In this document: piece by piece, positions 17,465-26,788 of the stretch
Numbering within the stretch: the first letter of the stretch is position 1
Layout: every line of letters starts with the position of its first letter
Source of the DNA: Bacteroidota bacterium
Lineage (GTDB): Bacteria > Bacteroidota > Bacteroidia > Chitinophagales > Chitinophagaceae
Direction: 5' to 3'
Assembly: GCA_018267955.1 (NCBI GenBank)
Contig: JAFDXL010000004.1
Span: 128,064-192,063, forward strand
DNA: 64,000 nucleotides
The notes under the pieces: model-generated
What the model saw: the letters and a program-made list of their open reading frames with translations, nothing else
Told to the model about the DNA's origin: nothing
Database searches by the model: none
Made by a program: the position numbers and the translations under genes

Positions 17465-18682
17465 ATGTGTGCTAAAAAAATACAGGTAATCTCTTTCCAA
17501 TCGCTATCAGCAAACAGCGGTGCAGGAATGGCGCGCCTGGGGTATTTTTTATCGAGGGAGCTAAATAAAAGAGGATTACTTAAAAACTTTATTGTTCATT
17601 CTAAAGGCAAATTTGAAACGCCATTCAAGTCGCTCCCGGTATCAGCGTTCAGCCGGTATTATCTTTTTATATTGAACAGTATTATAAAGTTTCTTCCCAT
17701 CCCCAACCATAAGTTTCGCCTACTGCAAGAACAACTATATGACTGGTTTTGCTATTTCCGCATTCAAAAAGACACCGGTATCATTTTCACCACCAATGCC
17801 TATTTAAAGCGCACATTCAGGAAGGCGAAAAAACTGGGTATATTCATTGTATTGATGCCGGGAACTCCCGAAGAAAATTATATCTACGACCTTGTACTTG
17901 AAGAAAACCAAAAGCTGGGCATCACAACTGTAGATTCGTATACTTATAAAAAAAGACTCCATTATTTCAACCAATCGATAAAGCATGTGGATGAAGTAAT
18001 AGGATCTATGCCTACTGTATATTCCAGTTATTCCCACTCAAAAGCGTTTAACGGCAACGTAGTAAGAATACTGGGACATATGAGCCCGGACTTCCCACCC
18101 AACAACGGCAAAACGAAGATAGTAAACGGCGGTGAAGTATTTACCGTAGGCTTTTTGGCATATACTGTGATATTGAAGGGCCTGCACTATCTTGTAGATG
18201 CATGGCAAGAGATCATGAACGATGATAACCCTCCGAACATCAAACTCCGGATTGGGGGAAGCGTTGACCAGCCAATCATGAATTACATAAACAGCCACTT
18301 TGCCCCGTTGAAGAACGTAGAGCTTGCCGGCCCTGTAAGCGATGTTTCCAATTTTATGCAAGGCCTTGATCTATTTGTAGTACCGAGCCTTATAGACGGA
18401 GGGCCTGCTACAGCTCTTGAAGCAGCACACAACAGCGTGCCGGTAATCATCACAGACAACTGTGGATCGGCGGAATTGCTGTCGCGTGGCAAAGGCGGTT
18501 GCCATGTGGTATCCATAAAAGATGCGAAAGCAATAAAAAGAGAGATATTATGGGCCTATAACAATCGCACAGCAGCAGCCGATCTTGGTAAAACAGGAAA
18601 AGAAAACCTGGACAATTATGATATGGACGCCTATATATCTCAAGTAGCGGATCACCTGGAACAAAAAATAAAAAATGCATGA
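17465..18682 (+). CDS. Glycosyltransferase, GT4 type, second of a tandem duplicate
   Basis: 405 residues, paralogue of the gene just upstream, after a 31-bp gap. The N-terminal donor loop is SGAGMARLGY. The EX7E motif is altered: the first glutamate is aspartate (DGGPATALE), while the second is kept. That residue contacts the donor sugar in GT4 enzymes, so the two copies may use different sugars or this one may be less active. It overlaps the next glycosyltransferase by four bases (ATGA). Confidence 0.85.
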   Translation: MCAKKIQVISFQSLSANSGAGMARLGYFLSRELNKRGLLKNFIVHSKGKFETPFKSLPVSAFSRYYLFILNSIIKFLPIPNHKFRLLQEQLYDWFCYFRIQKDTGIIFTTNAYLKRTFRKAKKLGIFIVLMPGTPEENYIYDLVLEENQKLGITTVDSYTYKKRLHYFNQSIKHVDEVIGSMPTVYSSYSHSKAFNGNVVRILGHMSPDFPPNNGKTKIVNGGEVFTVGFLAYTVILKGLHYLVDAWQEIMNDDNPPNIKLRIGGSVDQPIMNYINSHFAPLKNVELAGPVSDVSNFMQGLDLFVVPSLIDGGPATALEAAHNSVPVIITDNCGSAELLSRGKGGCHVVSIKDAKAIKREILWAYNNRTAAADLGKTGKENLDNYDMDAYISQVADHLEQKIKNA

Positions 18683-19878
18683 AAAATGTTCTGCTAATAG
18701 GCTCGGAACTGGGCAAAGGAGGAGCAGAACGATCTATATCCCTGCTAAGCTATTACCTGGAAGAACTGGGTTATAATGTAACACTCTGTATCCTGTCAGG
18801 AACCGGCAGAGAACGGTTTTACAGAACCTGCAAAAAAGTTGTTTTTACAGATCCCCCCGCATATACCGGTATTATTGGAAAGGTAAAGGCATGGCGATAC
18901 AGGCTAAATTTTATCAAAAAGCTAAAACGCGAAAATAATATTGATGTCTCCATCAGTTTCCTTGAAGGGCCTGATTATGTAAATGTATTGACCAAAGGGA
19001 AAGAAAAAGTGGTACTGAGTATTCGCGGCTCAAAAATGCACGATAAAGTAATTTCGGGGATGATGGGTACGGTACGTAAAAAAGCATTGATACCACAACT
19101 TTATAGAAAAGCAGATGAAATTGTTTGTGTAACCAATGCGCTGGGCGATGAATTATCTGAACATTTTGGCATACCTATCACCAAGCTGACAACCATATAT
19201 AATTTTTATGAACCAGCCGAAATAAACAGGCTGGCAAATGAAACATTAACAGCTGAAGAGCAGCAAATCTTTTCGCGCCAGGTTATAATTACGTCGGGCC
19301 GGTTGCATGTTGCGAAAGAACAGGATAAACTCATAAGAATACTGAACCTTGTTAAGCAAACCACTAACACCAGATTGATGATATTGGGCGATGGTGAGCT
19401 GAAGCAAAGTTTTATAGATTTGTGCACAAGTCTTGACCTTGTTTGTTGCGACTGGCAGGAAGGATATAAAGATGCAGATGTGTATTTAATGGGGTTTCAG
19501 CAAAATGCTTTTAAGTTTTACAAACATAGTAGTCTATTTGCTTTATCATCCTCCTGGGAGGGTTTCCCGAATGTACTGGCGGAAGCACTGATCTGTAAAA
19601 TACCGGTTGTAAGCACAGACTGCCCTACGGGACCAAGAGAAATATTAAATGTGCCGGGCCTGGGTAAAGAGCCTGTAGTTACCTGCATCAGGACTGAGGT
19701 TGGCTCACTACTACCCATGCTAAATATTATAAATGAAGAGCGGTTTGCCATGTGGGCCAAAGAGATCAACTACTGGCTGGCATCTCCAAAACCTGCAACA
19801 GAAGAATTTGAAAAGCTAACAGATAGATTCACGCTGGAAGCTATGCTAAAGGAATGGCAAAGAGTTATTGAAAACTAA
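18679..19878 (+). CDS. Glycosyltransferase, GT4 type
   Basis: 399 residues. The start MKNVLLIGSELGKGGAER carries the donor loop, and EGFPNVLAE is the EX7E motif, followed by CKIPVVSTDCPTGP. The KGGAER start and the TDCPTGPREI segment are common in transferases of HexNAc or galactose residues such as PglJ/PglH relatives, but this is only a hint. It overlaps the upstream stop by four bases. Confidence 0.85.
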   Translation: MKNVLLIGSELGKGGAERSISLLSYYLEELGYNVTLCILSGTGRERFYRTCKKVVFTDPPAYTGIIGKVKAWRYRLNFIKKLKRENNIDVSISFLEGPDYVNVLTKGKEKVVLSIRGSKMHDKVISGMMGTVRKKALIPQLYRKADEIVCVTNALGDELSEHFGIPITKLTTIYNFYEPAEINRLANETLTAEEQQIFSRQVIITSGRLHVAKEQDKLIRILNLVKQTTNTRLMILGDGELKQSFIDLCTSLDLVCCDWQEGYKDADVYLMGFQQNAFKFYKHSSLFALSSSWEGFPNVLAEALICKIPVVSTDCPTGPREILNVPGLGKEPVVTCIRTEVGSLLPMLNIINEERFAMWAKEINYWLASPKPATEEFEKLTDRFTLEAMLKEWQRVIEN

Positions 19879-19886
19879 AGCTGACT

Positions 19887-21005
19887 TTGAACATATTGAT
19901 AATAGATAATTCTACAGCCTTTACAGGAGCATTCAAATGCGCTTTGAATGAGGCAGAACTATTGTCTGATAAACATCGCTTTGTATTTGTATTAAATAAG
20001 ACAAGCACACTCGTACCCATGTTGCAAGAAAGGGGCATTACGGTGTATACGCTCCCTATGAAAGAAATTAACAGATCAATTGCAACACTGATACAATACC
20101 CCTTTGCACTTATTTCAAATACCATCAGGCTTAGAAACATTATCAGAAACGAGGGTATAGATATTGTACAGGTAAATGATTTTTACAACCTGCTTGGTGC
20201 CTGCAGCAGAATTTTTCAATCGAATATCAAACTACTTACCTATGTACGTTTTGTACCTTCATCTATACCCGCAGCTTTAAGAAACTTTTGGATAGCGATA
20301 GCTCAACGGTACTCCTATAAAGTGATTGCGGTATCTGATACCGTATTAAAACAATTACCAACAAGAGAGAGCACGATCCGTATATATGATCCTATAAACT
20401 TTAGCGAGCGCATCAACGCACCGACCATTAGCGGCGGAAACGAGATAAGAATATTATACCTGGCCAATTATATACACGGGAAGGGACAGGATTATGCGCT
20501 GGATGCATTCATCCACGCGTATGCTCAGAATAAGAACTTAAGATTGTTATTTGCGGGTGGTGATATGGGCTTAGAGAAAAACAAACAGTTCCGGCAAATG
20601 CTTGAAGAAAGAGTACATCTTGAAGGATTAGCAGGCGTTGTAAGTTTTCAAGGCTTTACTGCAGAGATTGAAAAGGTCATCAAGGATGCAGATATCGTTT
20701 TAAACTTTTCTGATTCGGAATCCTTTTCAATGACCTGCCTGGAAGCTTCTTATTATGGTACACCCGTAATAGCAACACGCTGCGGAGGCCCTGAAGAAAT
20801 CATAGTGCATGATAAAACTGGATTGCTTGTTCCCCGAAAGAATATAGAAGCTATGACGGAGGCTATTTTAAAGCTTGCAAATAACACTGAACTGAGAAAA
20901 AGCTACGGATCTGCCGCCAGGCATTATGTGCAGGAAAAATTCAGTGTGCAAACGTTCATCCGGAATTTCGAAAACATCTTAAAAGCCGTGGACAATGCCC
21001 AATAA
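19887..21005 (+). CDS. Glycosyltransferase, GT4 type
   Basis: 372 residues. The start is TTG at 19887, giving MNILIIDNS, the usual first strand of the fold; the nearest in-frame ATG is about 40 codons in and would remove that strand, and a stop lies in frame at 19869-19871. The EX7E motif is ESFSMTCLE, followed by GTPVIATRCGGPEEI. The gene begins eight bases after the previous stop and overlaps the next gene by eleven bases. Donor and acceptor unknown. Confidence 0.85.
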   Translation: MNILIIDNSTAFTGAFKCALNEAELLSDKHRFVFVLNKTSTLVPMLQERGITVYTLPMKEINRSIATLIQYPFALISNTIRLRNIIRNEGIDIVQVNDFYNLLGACSRIFQSNIKLLTYVRFVPSSIPAALRNFWIAIAQRYSYKVIAVSDTVLKQLPTRESTIRIYDPINFSERINAPTISGGNEIRILYLANYIHGKGQDYALDAFIHAYAQNKNLRLLFAGGDMGLEKNKQFRQMLEERVHLEGLAGVVSFQGFTAEIEKVIKDADIVLNFSDSESFSMTCLEASYYGTPVIATRCGGPEEIIVHDKTGLLVPRKNIEAMTEAILKLANNTELRKSYGSAARHYVQEKFSVQTFIRNFENILKAVDNAQ

Positions 21006-22077
21006 AAAAGTATTGTTCATCGTACCGTACCCTGTGCGCGTAGCGCCATCGCAACGGTTTCGTGTCGAGCTATATGAACCATACATGCAGGAAGCCGGGA
21101 TTGAGTATAAAATTGCACCATTCATGGATGCAAAAACATGGCGCATTTTATATACAAAAGGCTCTGTGCTGCAAAAATCTGCAGGCATATTAGGTGGATT
21201 CTTTAAGCGGATTAAGACTGCTGTATTTGATGTCCCGAAGTATAATTACATTTTTATACATCGGGAAGCTTCTCCTGTGGGGCCACCCATCTTCGAATGG
21301 ATCATAGCTAAGATTTGGCGTAAGAAAATCATCTACGATTATGATGATGCCATCTGGTTACCGAATGACAGTACTACTGTAGCCAATAAATTCGCCGGCA
21401 TTTTCAAGGCTACATGGAAAGTAAAATACATCTGCAAATGGTCATACAAAGTTGTTGGCGGCAATGATTACCTGTGCAATTATGCAAGGCAATACAACAA
21501 TGGTGTAGTACGCATACCCACCTGTGTAGATATGCAGCGGGGACACAATGCAAAAAAAGATCACGATGAGCATAAAGTAGTAGTGGGATGGACGGGTAGC
21601 CATACTACTATGTTCTACCTGGATATAATCAAAGATGTCCTTAAAGAGCTTCAGCAGGAGGTGGATTTTACCTTCCTGGTTATCAGTAACAAAAAGCCTG
21701 AACTGGATCTGAAAGATTGGCTGTTCATCAAATGGACTGAAGCAACAGAAGTGGAAGACCTTTTAAAAATGGACATTGGTGTAATGCCAATGCTGGAAAA
21801 CAAATGGAGCGAAGGCAAATGTGGTTTTAAGCTGATCCAATATTTATCACTTGGGATTCCCGGTGTAGCAAGCCCCGCCGGCGTCAATAAGATCATTATT
21901 GAACATGGTGTCAATGGCTATCTCTGCAGCAATACGGAGGATTGGAAATGCTATTTAAAAAAGCTGATACAGGATACCCAACTAAGAAAACAAATGGGCA
22001 AGGAAGGCTACAATAAAATGCTTGCAGAATATAGTATTCAATCTCAGAAGGAGCAGTTTCTTAACTTGTTCTCCTAA
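20995..22077 (+). CDS. Glycosyltransferase, GT4-like
   Basis: 360 residues. The N-terminal part includes SQRFRVELYEPYM and IYDYDDAIW. In the C-terminal domain the usual EX7E is replaced by SEGKCGFKLIQYLSLGIP, where glutamine stands in for the second glutamate. As I recall, this form is common in a subgroup of GT4-like proteins in polysaccharide loci. The gene overlaps its upstream neighbour by eleven bases, and its TAA abuts the stop of the convergent membrane protein gene (TAATTA). It ends the main glycosyltransferase run. Confidence 0.8.
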   Translation: MPNKKVLFIVPYPVRVAPSQRFRVELYEPYMQEAGIEYKIAPFMDAKTWRILYTKGSVLQKSAGILGGFFKRIKTAVFDVPKYNYIFIHREASPVGPPIFEWIIAKIWRKKIIYDYDDAIWLPNDSTTVANKFAGIFKATWKVKYICKWSYKVVGGNDYLCNYARQYNNGVVRIPTCVDMQRGHNAKKDHDEHKVVVGWTGSHTTMFYLDIIKDVLKELQQEVDFTFLVISNKKPELDLKDWLFIKWTEATEVEDLLKMDIGVMPMLENKWSEGKCGFKLIQYLSLGIPGVASPAGVNKIIIEHGVNGYLCSNTEDWKCYLKKLIQDTQLRKQMGKEGYNKMLAEYSIQSQKEQFLNLFS

Positions 22078-23424
22078 TTATAACTTGAGCGATAAGATAT
22101 TCTTTTGAACCGGAAAGTGCCGATAATAAATAAGCATTAACGCAAGCGCATAGAAAGGAAGACACGGAATACGATAGCGAGATAGCGTACCGAAGTTACC
22201 GGAAGATACACCGATTGCAAATCCGAAAATGATAGCGAAAATCAGGCAGAACTGTATGGTAGGGTCGCTTGTGATGGTGCGCCAGGTACGGCGTGGCCCA
22301 ATGGTTATCAATATCTTGATGGTAACCCATAGAAACATGGTAGCTTCCAGAGCGCTCAACAATTGCATCACTTTTTTAGTTTCCCATAAATAGGGCCTGA
22401 ACAGACTTACATTTACAGCAGCCGGAAATTTCTTGAGCATACCACCGATAGAAGGATCCATTTCTCCCAGGCTATAGGCAGAACCTTCATCACCCGAGCG
22501 TTCGGCAATAAATGAACTCGTTCTATAAGACGTGGTAGCCACGTTTTCCAGCGAATATTTGTCAAGAGACGAAGCAAACTTTTGAGAGAAAACCAGGAAG
22601 CCAATAAAGGAACCGGCGATCACTAAGACCTTCAGCATAAAACGGCCAAAAGCATTGCGAATACGGTGTGAATAGGTGAACAATATCCACAAAACTAGTG
22701 CAGGCACGAAAGCCAGCAAGATATAAACCTTGATAGAAGCTACCAGGTAAAAAGCCAATATTGTCATGATGATGGTACCTATCCTGAAATCGCGATTAAT
22801 AAGCAACCTGAAAGCACCATAGGTAAGCCAGCCCAGGCCGAACATACAGATGGTATCTTTAAAGATGCCCGAGCCCCACATGATAGTACTGGGAATATAC
22901 AGTACGCTGATAGCAACCTGCTTGGTGTAGTACGGATACTTTGTTGCGAACGTGCGAAACAATGCCCAAATACCTGTAAATGCCAGCGCACCCAATAACA
23001 CTGCAGTAGGCAGGTAAGTAGTAAAAGTAAACAACCCAAGAAATGCTACGATGCAGGCTACTACATATTCTGTAGAAGACTGGTACCACTCCATTTTGGA
23101 GATATATTCTGAGTAGCGTCCATCGTACCATTCGGGGATGTGGAATATCAGGTTAAACCATTTTCCAAACGACTCGCCCATCGAACTATTAATGATGTCT
23201 GCATGGTGGAAATAAAGCATTGTATCACCACCACCATAATAATACTGGTAAATGAGCCCAATAAATATGGCACCTAGTATCTTTAATGTAAGGCCCGGAA
23301 TAAAATATGGGCGCCATCTATGGCCCGGGGGGTATTGGCTATCGCGTATCTTAAAAGCAATAAGGTAAATGATAACGATATAGAAAGGGAGTAGTAAGAA
23401 GTCGAGGAATGTTATAACTTGCAT
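22078..23424 (-). CDS. Polytopic membrane protein, candidate polysaccharide polymerase (Wzy-like)
   Basis: 448 residues with about ten to eleven hydrophobic helices. After the second helix lies YYYGGGDTMLYFHHAD, a short aspartate-containing motif at the membrane edge of the kind seen in GT-C and EpsG/Wzy-like proteins. A larger loop of about 80 residues precedes the last helices, another feature of O-antigen polymerases. Wzy proteins are poorly conserved, so the call rests on topology, location and the lack of another candidate in the locus. It is the only gene between 7.7 and 26.8 kb read leftward, and it converges on the glycosyltransferase run with no base between stop codons. Confidence 0.55.
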   Translation of the reverse strand: MQVITFLDFLLLPFYIVIIYLIAFKIRDSQYPPGHRWRPYFIPGLTLKILGAIFIGLIYQYYYGGGDTMLYFHHADIINSSMGESFGKWFNLIFHIPEWYDGRYSEYISKMEWYQSSTEYVVACIVAFLGLFTFTTYLPTAVLLGALAFTGIWALFRTFATKYPYYTKQVAISVLYIPSTIMWGSGIFKDTICMFGLGWLTYGAFRLLINRDFRIGTIIMTILAFYLVASIKVYILLAFVPALVLWILFTYSHRIRNAFGRFMLKVLVIAGSFIGFLVFSQKFASSLDKYSLENVATTSYRTSSFIAERSGDEGSAYSLGEMDPSIGGMLKKFPAAVNVSLFRPYLWETKKVMQLLSALEATMFLWVTIKILITIGPRRTWRTITSDPTIQFCLIFAIIFGFAIGVSSGNFGTLSRYRIPCLPFYALALMLIYYRHFPVQKNILSLKL

Positions 23425-23479
23425 TTAAATTTAAGATTTCAGTAAAAACATCTGATCATTCATCTCCATCTAACTTTTC

Positions 23480-25390
23480 ATGTGCGGCATCACCGGATAT
23501 TACGCTTTTAAAACGAACGCAGCCAGCAACCTTACAAAAATAACACAATCAACAGAAAAACTAGTCTTGCGTGGGCCGGATCACGGAGATGTTTTTTCAG
23601 ACAGCAAAGTTGCCCTTGGGCACCGCAGGTTATCTATTATAGATACTTCTACAGGTGCATGCCAACCGATGACCGATGTAACCGGAAACTACATATTGAT
23701 CTTTAATGGAGAAATTTTCAATTATAAACAGCTATCTGAGCAATACCTCAACAAAACCTGGGAACGCATCAACGGACCTAAAACCAGCTCTGATACCGAA
23801 GTATTACTGTACCTGCTGATAGAATACGGTGTCGATTCCATTGAATGGCTGGAGGGTTTCTTTGCTTTCTCATTTTATAACAAGAGTACAGGGCAGATGA
23901 TATTGGCGAGGGACAGGTTCGGCAAAAAACCGCTGCTCTACTATGCCACAGAAGACTGCCTGGCATTTTCTTCTGAAATGAAAGCCTTGCTTGAGTGGAA
24001 TATCCCCAAAGAAATCAACTACAATACGCTTCATCAATATTTTCAGCTTAATTATATACCTCAGCCCCAAAGCATACTAAAAGGTGTATTGAAGCTGATG
24101 CCGGCACATTATATGATATGTGGCCCAGAGGGTATTGAAACGTATAAAGCCTATTATGAAATAAAGATCCATAAAGAGGGATATGATAAATACACTTATG
24201 AGGAAGCGCAAAAGCAACTAATTGAAAAAATGGACTGGGCCGTGCAAGAGCGCCTTATTTCTGATGTACCACTAGGCGCTTTCCTTAGCGGGGGTATAGA
24301 TTCTTCCGTAATTGTAGCACTGGCGAGCAGGCATACGAAACAGTTGAATACATTCTCCATCGGTTATAAAGACAACCCCTTCTTTGACGAAACCAAATAT
24401 GCACAGGCTGTAGCTAAGAAATATAATACTTCGCATACCGTATTCTCGTTATCTACAAACGATTTCCTGGAGCATGTATATGATGTGCTGGACTACCTGG
24501 ATGAGCCTTTTGCAGACTCTTCTGCACTGGCACTGTATATACTTAGCCACCATACGCGCAAACATGTAACAGTAGCTTTGAGCGGCGATGGTGGTGATGA
24601 AGTATTTTCAGGATATAACAAGCATGCTGCGGAGCGCAAGGTTCGCCAGCGTTCGTTGACAAACAGTATAGTAAGTTCGCTATTGCCAGTGTGGGAAATG
24701 ATGCCTCGCAGCCGTAACAGCAAAATCACAGATCTCTTCCGCCAATTGCATCGCTTTGCGGAAGGCAGTAAACTATCCATCAGGGAAAGGTATTGGAGAT
24801 GGGCCTCTATTAATACAGAGCAACAAGTTGACAACTTACTCAGCGATAAATCAATTTCTAAAATTGACAGGCAGGCGCTGAACCACGAAAAGCACGTGCT
24901 GCTGAAAGATCTGAATACAGACGATTTCAATGAGGTATTACTTACCGATATGAAGCTGGTATTGCCCGGCGACATGCTGGTAAAGGTGGATATGATGAGT
25001 ATGGCAAATAGCATAGAAGTGCGCAGCCCTTTCCTGGATCATAAAGTAGTTGATTTCGCATTTTCCCTGCCGGAGGCTTATAAGATAGATGGCAGCATGA
25101 AAAAACGCATAGTACAGGATGCATTCCGCAGCATGCTGCCGGAAGAAATATATAACCGACCCAAACATGGCTTTAATGTGCCGCTGCAAGATTGGTTTAA
25201 AAATGAGCTCAGCAGCCTGATATTTGACGATCTGTTAAAAAGGGAGTTCCTGGAAGAACAAGGCATTTTTAAGCCTGAAATAGGCACGATACTAAAGAAC
25301 AAATTACATTCGTCCAATCCCGGAGAAAGCGTAGCTACCATTTGGGCATTGATTGTGTTCCAATATTGGTATAAGAAGTACTTTATTTAG
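23480..25390 (+). CDS. asnB: Asparagine synthetase (glutamine-hydrolysing), AsnB-like
   Basis: 636 residues. The N-terminal glutaminase domain starts MCGITGYY, with the catalytic cysteine 2 directly after the initiator methionine, and includes the RGPDHGD and FNGEIFNY blocks. The synthetase domain has the ATP pyrophosphatase loop SGGIDSS at 270-276, and SGDGGDEVFSGY. It transfers glutamine-derived ammonia to an acyl-AMP. In polysaccharide loci such enzymes may amidate uronic acids or other carboxyl sugars and not free aspartate; the context favours this, but the sequence does not prove it. It diverges from the polymerase candidate across 55 bp. Confidence 0.9.
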   Translation: MCGITGYYAFKTNAASNLTKITQSTEKLVLRGPDHGDVFSDSKVALGHRRLSIIDTSTGACQPMTDVTGNYILIFNGEIFNYKQLSEQYLNKTWERINGPKTSSDTEVLLYLLIEYGVDSIEWLEGFFAFSFYNKSTGQMILARDRFGKKPLLYYATEDCLAFSSEMKALLEWNIPKEINYNTLHQYFQLNYIPQPQSILKGVLKLMPAHYMICGPEGIETYKAYYEIKIHKEGYDKYTYEEAQKQLIEKMDWAVQERLISDVPLGAFLSGGIDSSVIVALASRHTKQLNTFSIGYKDNPFFDETKYAQAVAKKYNTSHTVFSLSTNDFLEHVYDVLDYLDEPFADSSALALYILSHHTRKHVTVALSGDGGDEVFSGYNKHAAERKVRQRSLTNSIVSSLLPVWEMMPRSRNSKITDLFRQLHRFAEGSKLSIRERYWRWASINTEQQVDNLLSDKSISKIDRQALNHEKHVLLKDLNTDDFNEVLLTDMKLVLPGDMLVKVDMMSMANSIEVRSPFLDHKVVDFAFSLPEAYKIDGSMKKRIVQDAFRSMLPEEIYNRPKHGFNVPLQDWFKNELSSLIFDDLLKREFLEEQGIFKPEIGTILKNKLHSSNPGESVATIWALIVFQYWYKKYFI

Positions 25391-25473
25391 CTGTCCAGGT
25401 TCCATACATGTTATTTAGCAGTTAATGATACTGCCAAAGGGGCTATCTCCTTTACTTTGTGGACATATAGGCA

Positions 25474-25481
25474 TAACTTTG
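25474..25481 (+). promoter_or_regulatory. Candidate -7 element for the 25549 glycosyltransferase (TAACTTTG)
   Basis: TAACTTTG fits TAnnTTTG and lies 67 bases before the ATG at 25549, inside the 158-bp gap after asnB. A short imperfect hairpin (AAAGG/CCTTT at 25436-25453) just upstream could weakly end asnB transcription. Confidence 0.4.
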
Positions 25482-25548
25482 AAGCGAATAAATCGTTACT
25501 ATACCACTGCAGTCATCATGCCCCAGGGCTGCACCAGAAGAAACAAAG

Positions 25549-26787
25549 ATGCCAAGGGTTTTAAGAATACTCAACAGACTGATCATAGGCGGCCCTGCCA
25601 TTAACGCTACTTACCTCACCCGGTACATGGCTCCTGATTTTGAAACCATGCTTGTTATTGGCGGAAAGGACGATCATGAGCAGGATGCAGACCATCTAAG
25701 CATGGACTTGGGCATTACCCCTGTAGAAGTGAGGGAAATGAAACGCGACATCAGCCCCATTGATGACGGCATTGCCTATCGAAAGATAAAAAGGCTGATA
25801 GAAAAATTTCGACCGGATATAGTTCACACCCACGCAGCCAAATCGGGGCTTGTTGGTCGACTGGCTGCAGATGCCTGTAAGGTGCCGGTAATCGTGCATA
25901 CTTTTCATGGCCATGTATTCCATAGTTATTTCAGCAAGTGGAAGAGTAACGCTTTTATACAGATAGAACGATACCTTGCGAACCGCTCCACAGGCATTAT
26001 AGCCATTAGCGAGAAACAAAAGCAGGAACTGACCCAGGTATATAAGATATGTGAAGAAGATAAGATGAAGATCATCCCACTGGGCTTGGATCTGGATAAA
26101 TTCCGGCTACACCAGGAAATAAAAAGAGCTGAATTCAGAAGCAAATATTTTCTTCAGGATAATGACATTGCCATCGGTATTATTGGCCGTATAGTACCGG
26201 TTAAGAATCACAGTATGTTTGTAGCGGCGGCTAAGAAGGTGATGGAACAGACTGATGCCAACGTAAAATTTATTATTGTTGGCGATGGTGACATGCGCCA
26301 GCAAATGGAAGCAGAATTTAAAGAAGCTGGCATTGATTATGCTTATTACCCCGAGCAGAAACGGGAGGCAACTGCAATTTGCACGTCCTGGCTTACGGAC
26401 ATGGATGTTGTTTTAGCAGGGCTTGATATTGTTGCTCTAACATCTCACAACGAAGGCACACCTGTATCCCTGATAGAAGCTCAGGCTGCAGGACGCCCGG
26501 TAGTATCTACCAATGTGGGCGGTGTAGGAGACGTGGTGATTGATAATCAGTGTGGCTACATCACGGAACCTGATAATGCAACTATTTTTGCAGAAGCATT
26601 GTTACAACTTATAAGCAATCCCCAACAAAGAACTCTATTTGGAACACGAGGACAGAATTTTGTGCAGGGAAAATTCTCTTATCAAAGACTGGTGCATGAC
26701 ATAAGCGATTATTACTGCTCGCTTATGGATAAAAAAGGAGTGCCTTACCGACTTGCATCAGGTAAGGCATCTATGTTAGTTAAATAG
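25549..26787 (+). CDS. Glycosyltransferase, GT4 type
   Basis: 412 residues of GT-B fold. The N-terminal loop is IIGGPAINATYLTRY. HTHAAKSGLVGRLAA and HTFHGHVFHSYFSKWK follow in the acceptor domain. The EX7E motif is EGTPVSLIE, followed by GRPVVSTNVGGVGDVV. This set of motifs is typical of transferases near WbpP-type epimerases, and the next gene on the other strand is such an epimerase. It has its own candidate promoter and converges on the epimerase gene with one base between stops. Confidence 0.85.
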   Translation: MPRVLRILNRLIIGGPAINATYLTRYMAPDFETMLVIGGKDDHEQDADHLSMDLGITPVEVREMKRDISPIDDGIAYRKIKRLIEKFRPDIVHTHAAKSGLVGRLAADACKVPVIVHTFHGHVFHSYFSKWKSNAFIQIERYLANRSTGIIAISEKQKQELTQVYKICEEDKMKIIPLGLDLDKFRLHQEIKRAEFRSKYFLQDNDIAIGIIGRIVPVKNHSMFVAAAKKVMEQTDANVKFIIVGDGDMRQQMEAEFKEAGIDYAYYPEQKREATAICTSWLTDMDVVLAGLDIVALTSHNEGTPVSLIEAQAAGRPVVSTNVGGVGDVVIDNQCGYITEPDNATIFAEALLQLISNPQQRTLFGTRGQNFVQGKFSYQRLVHDISDYYCSLMDKKGVPYRLASGKASMLVK

Positions 26788-26788
26788 C

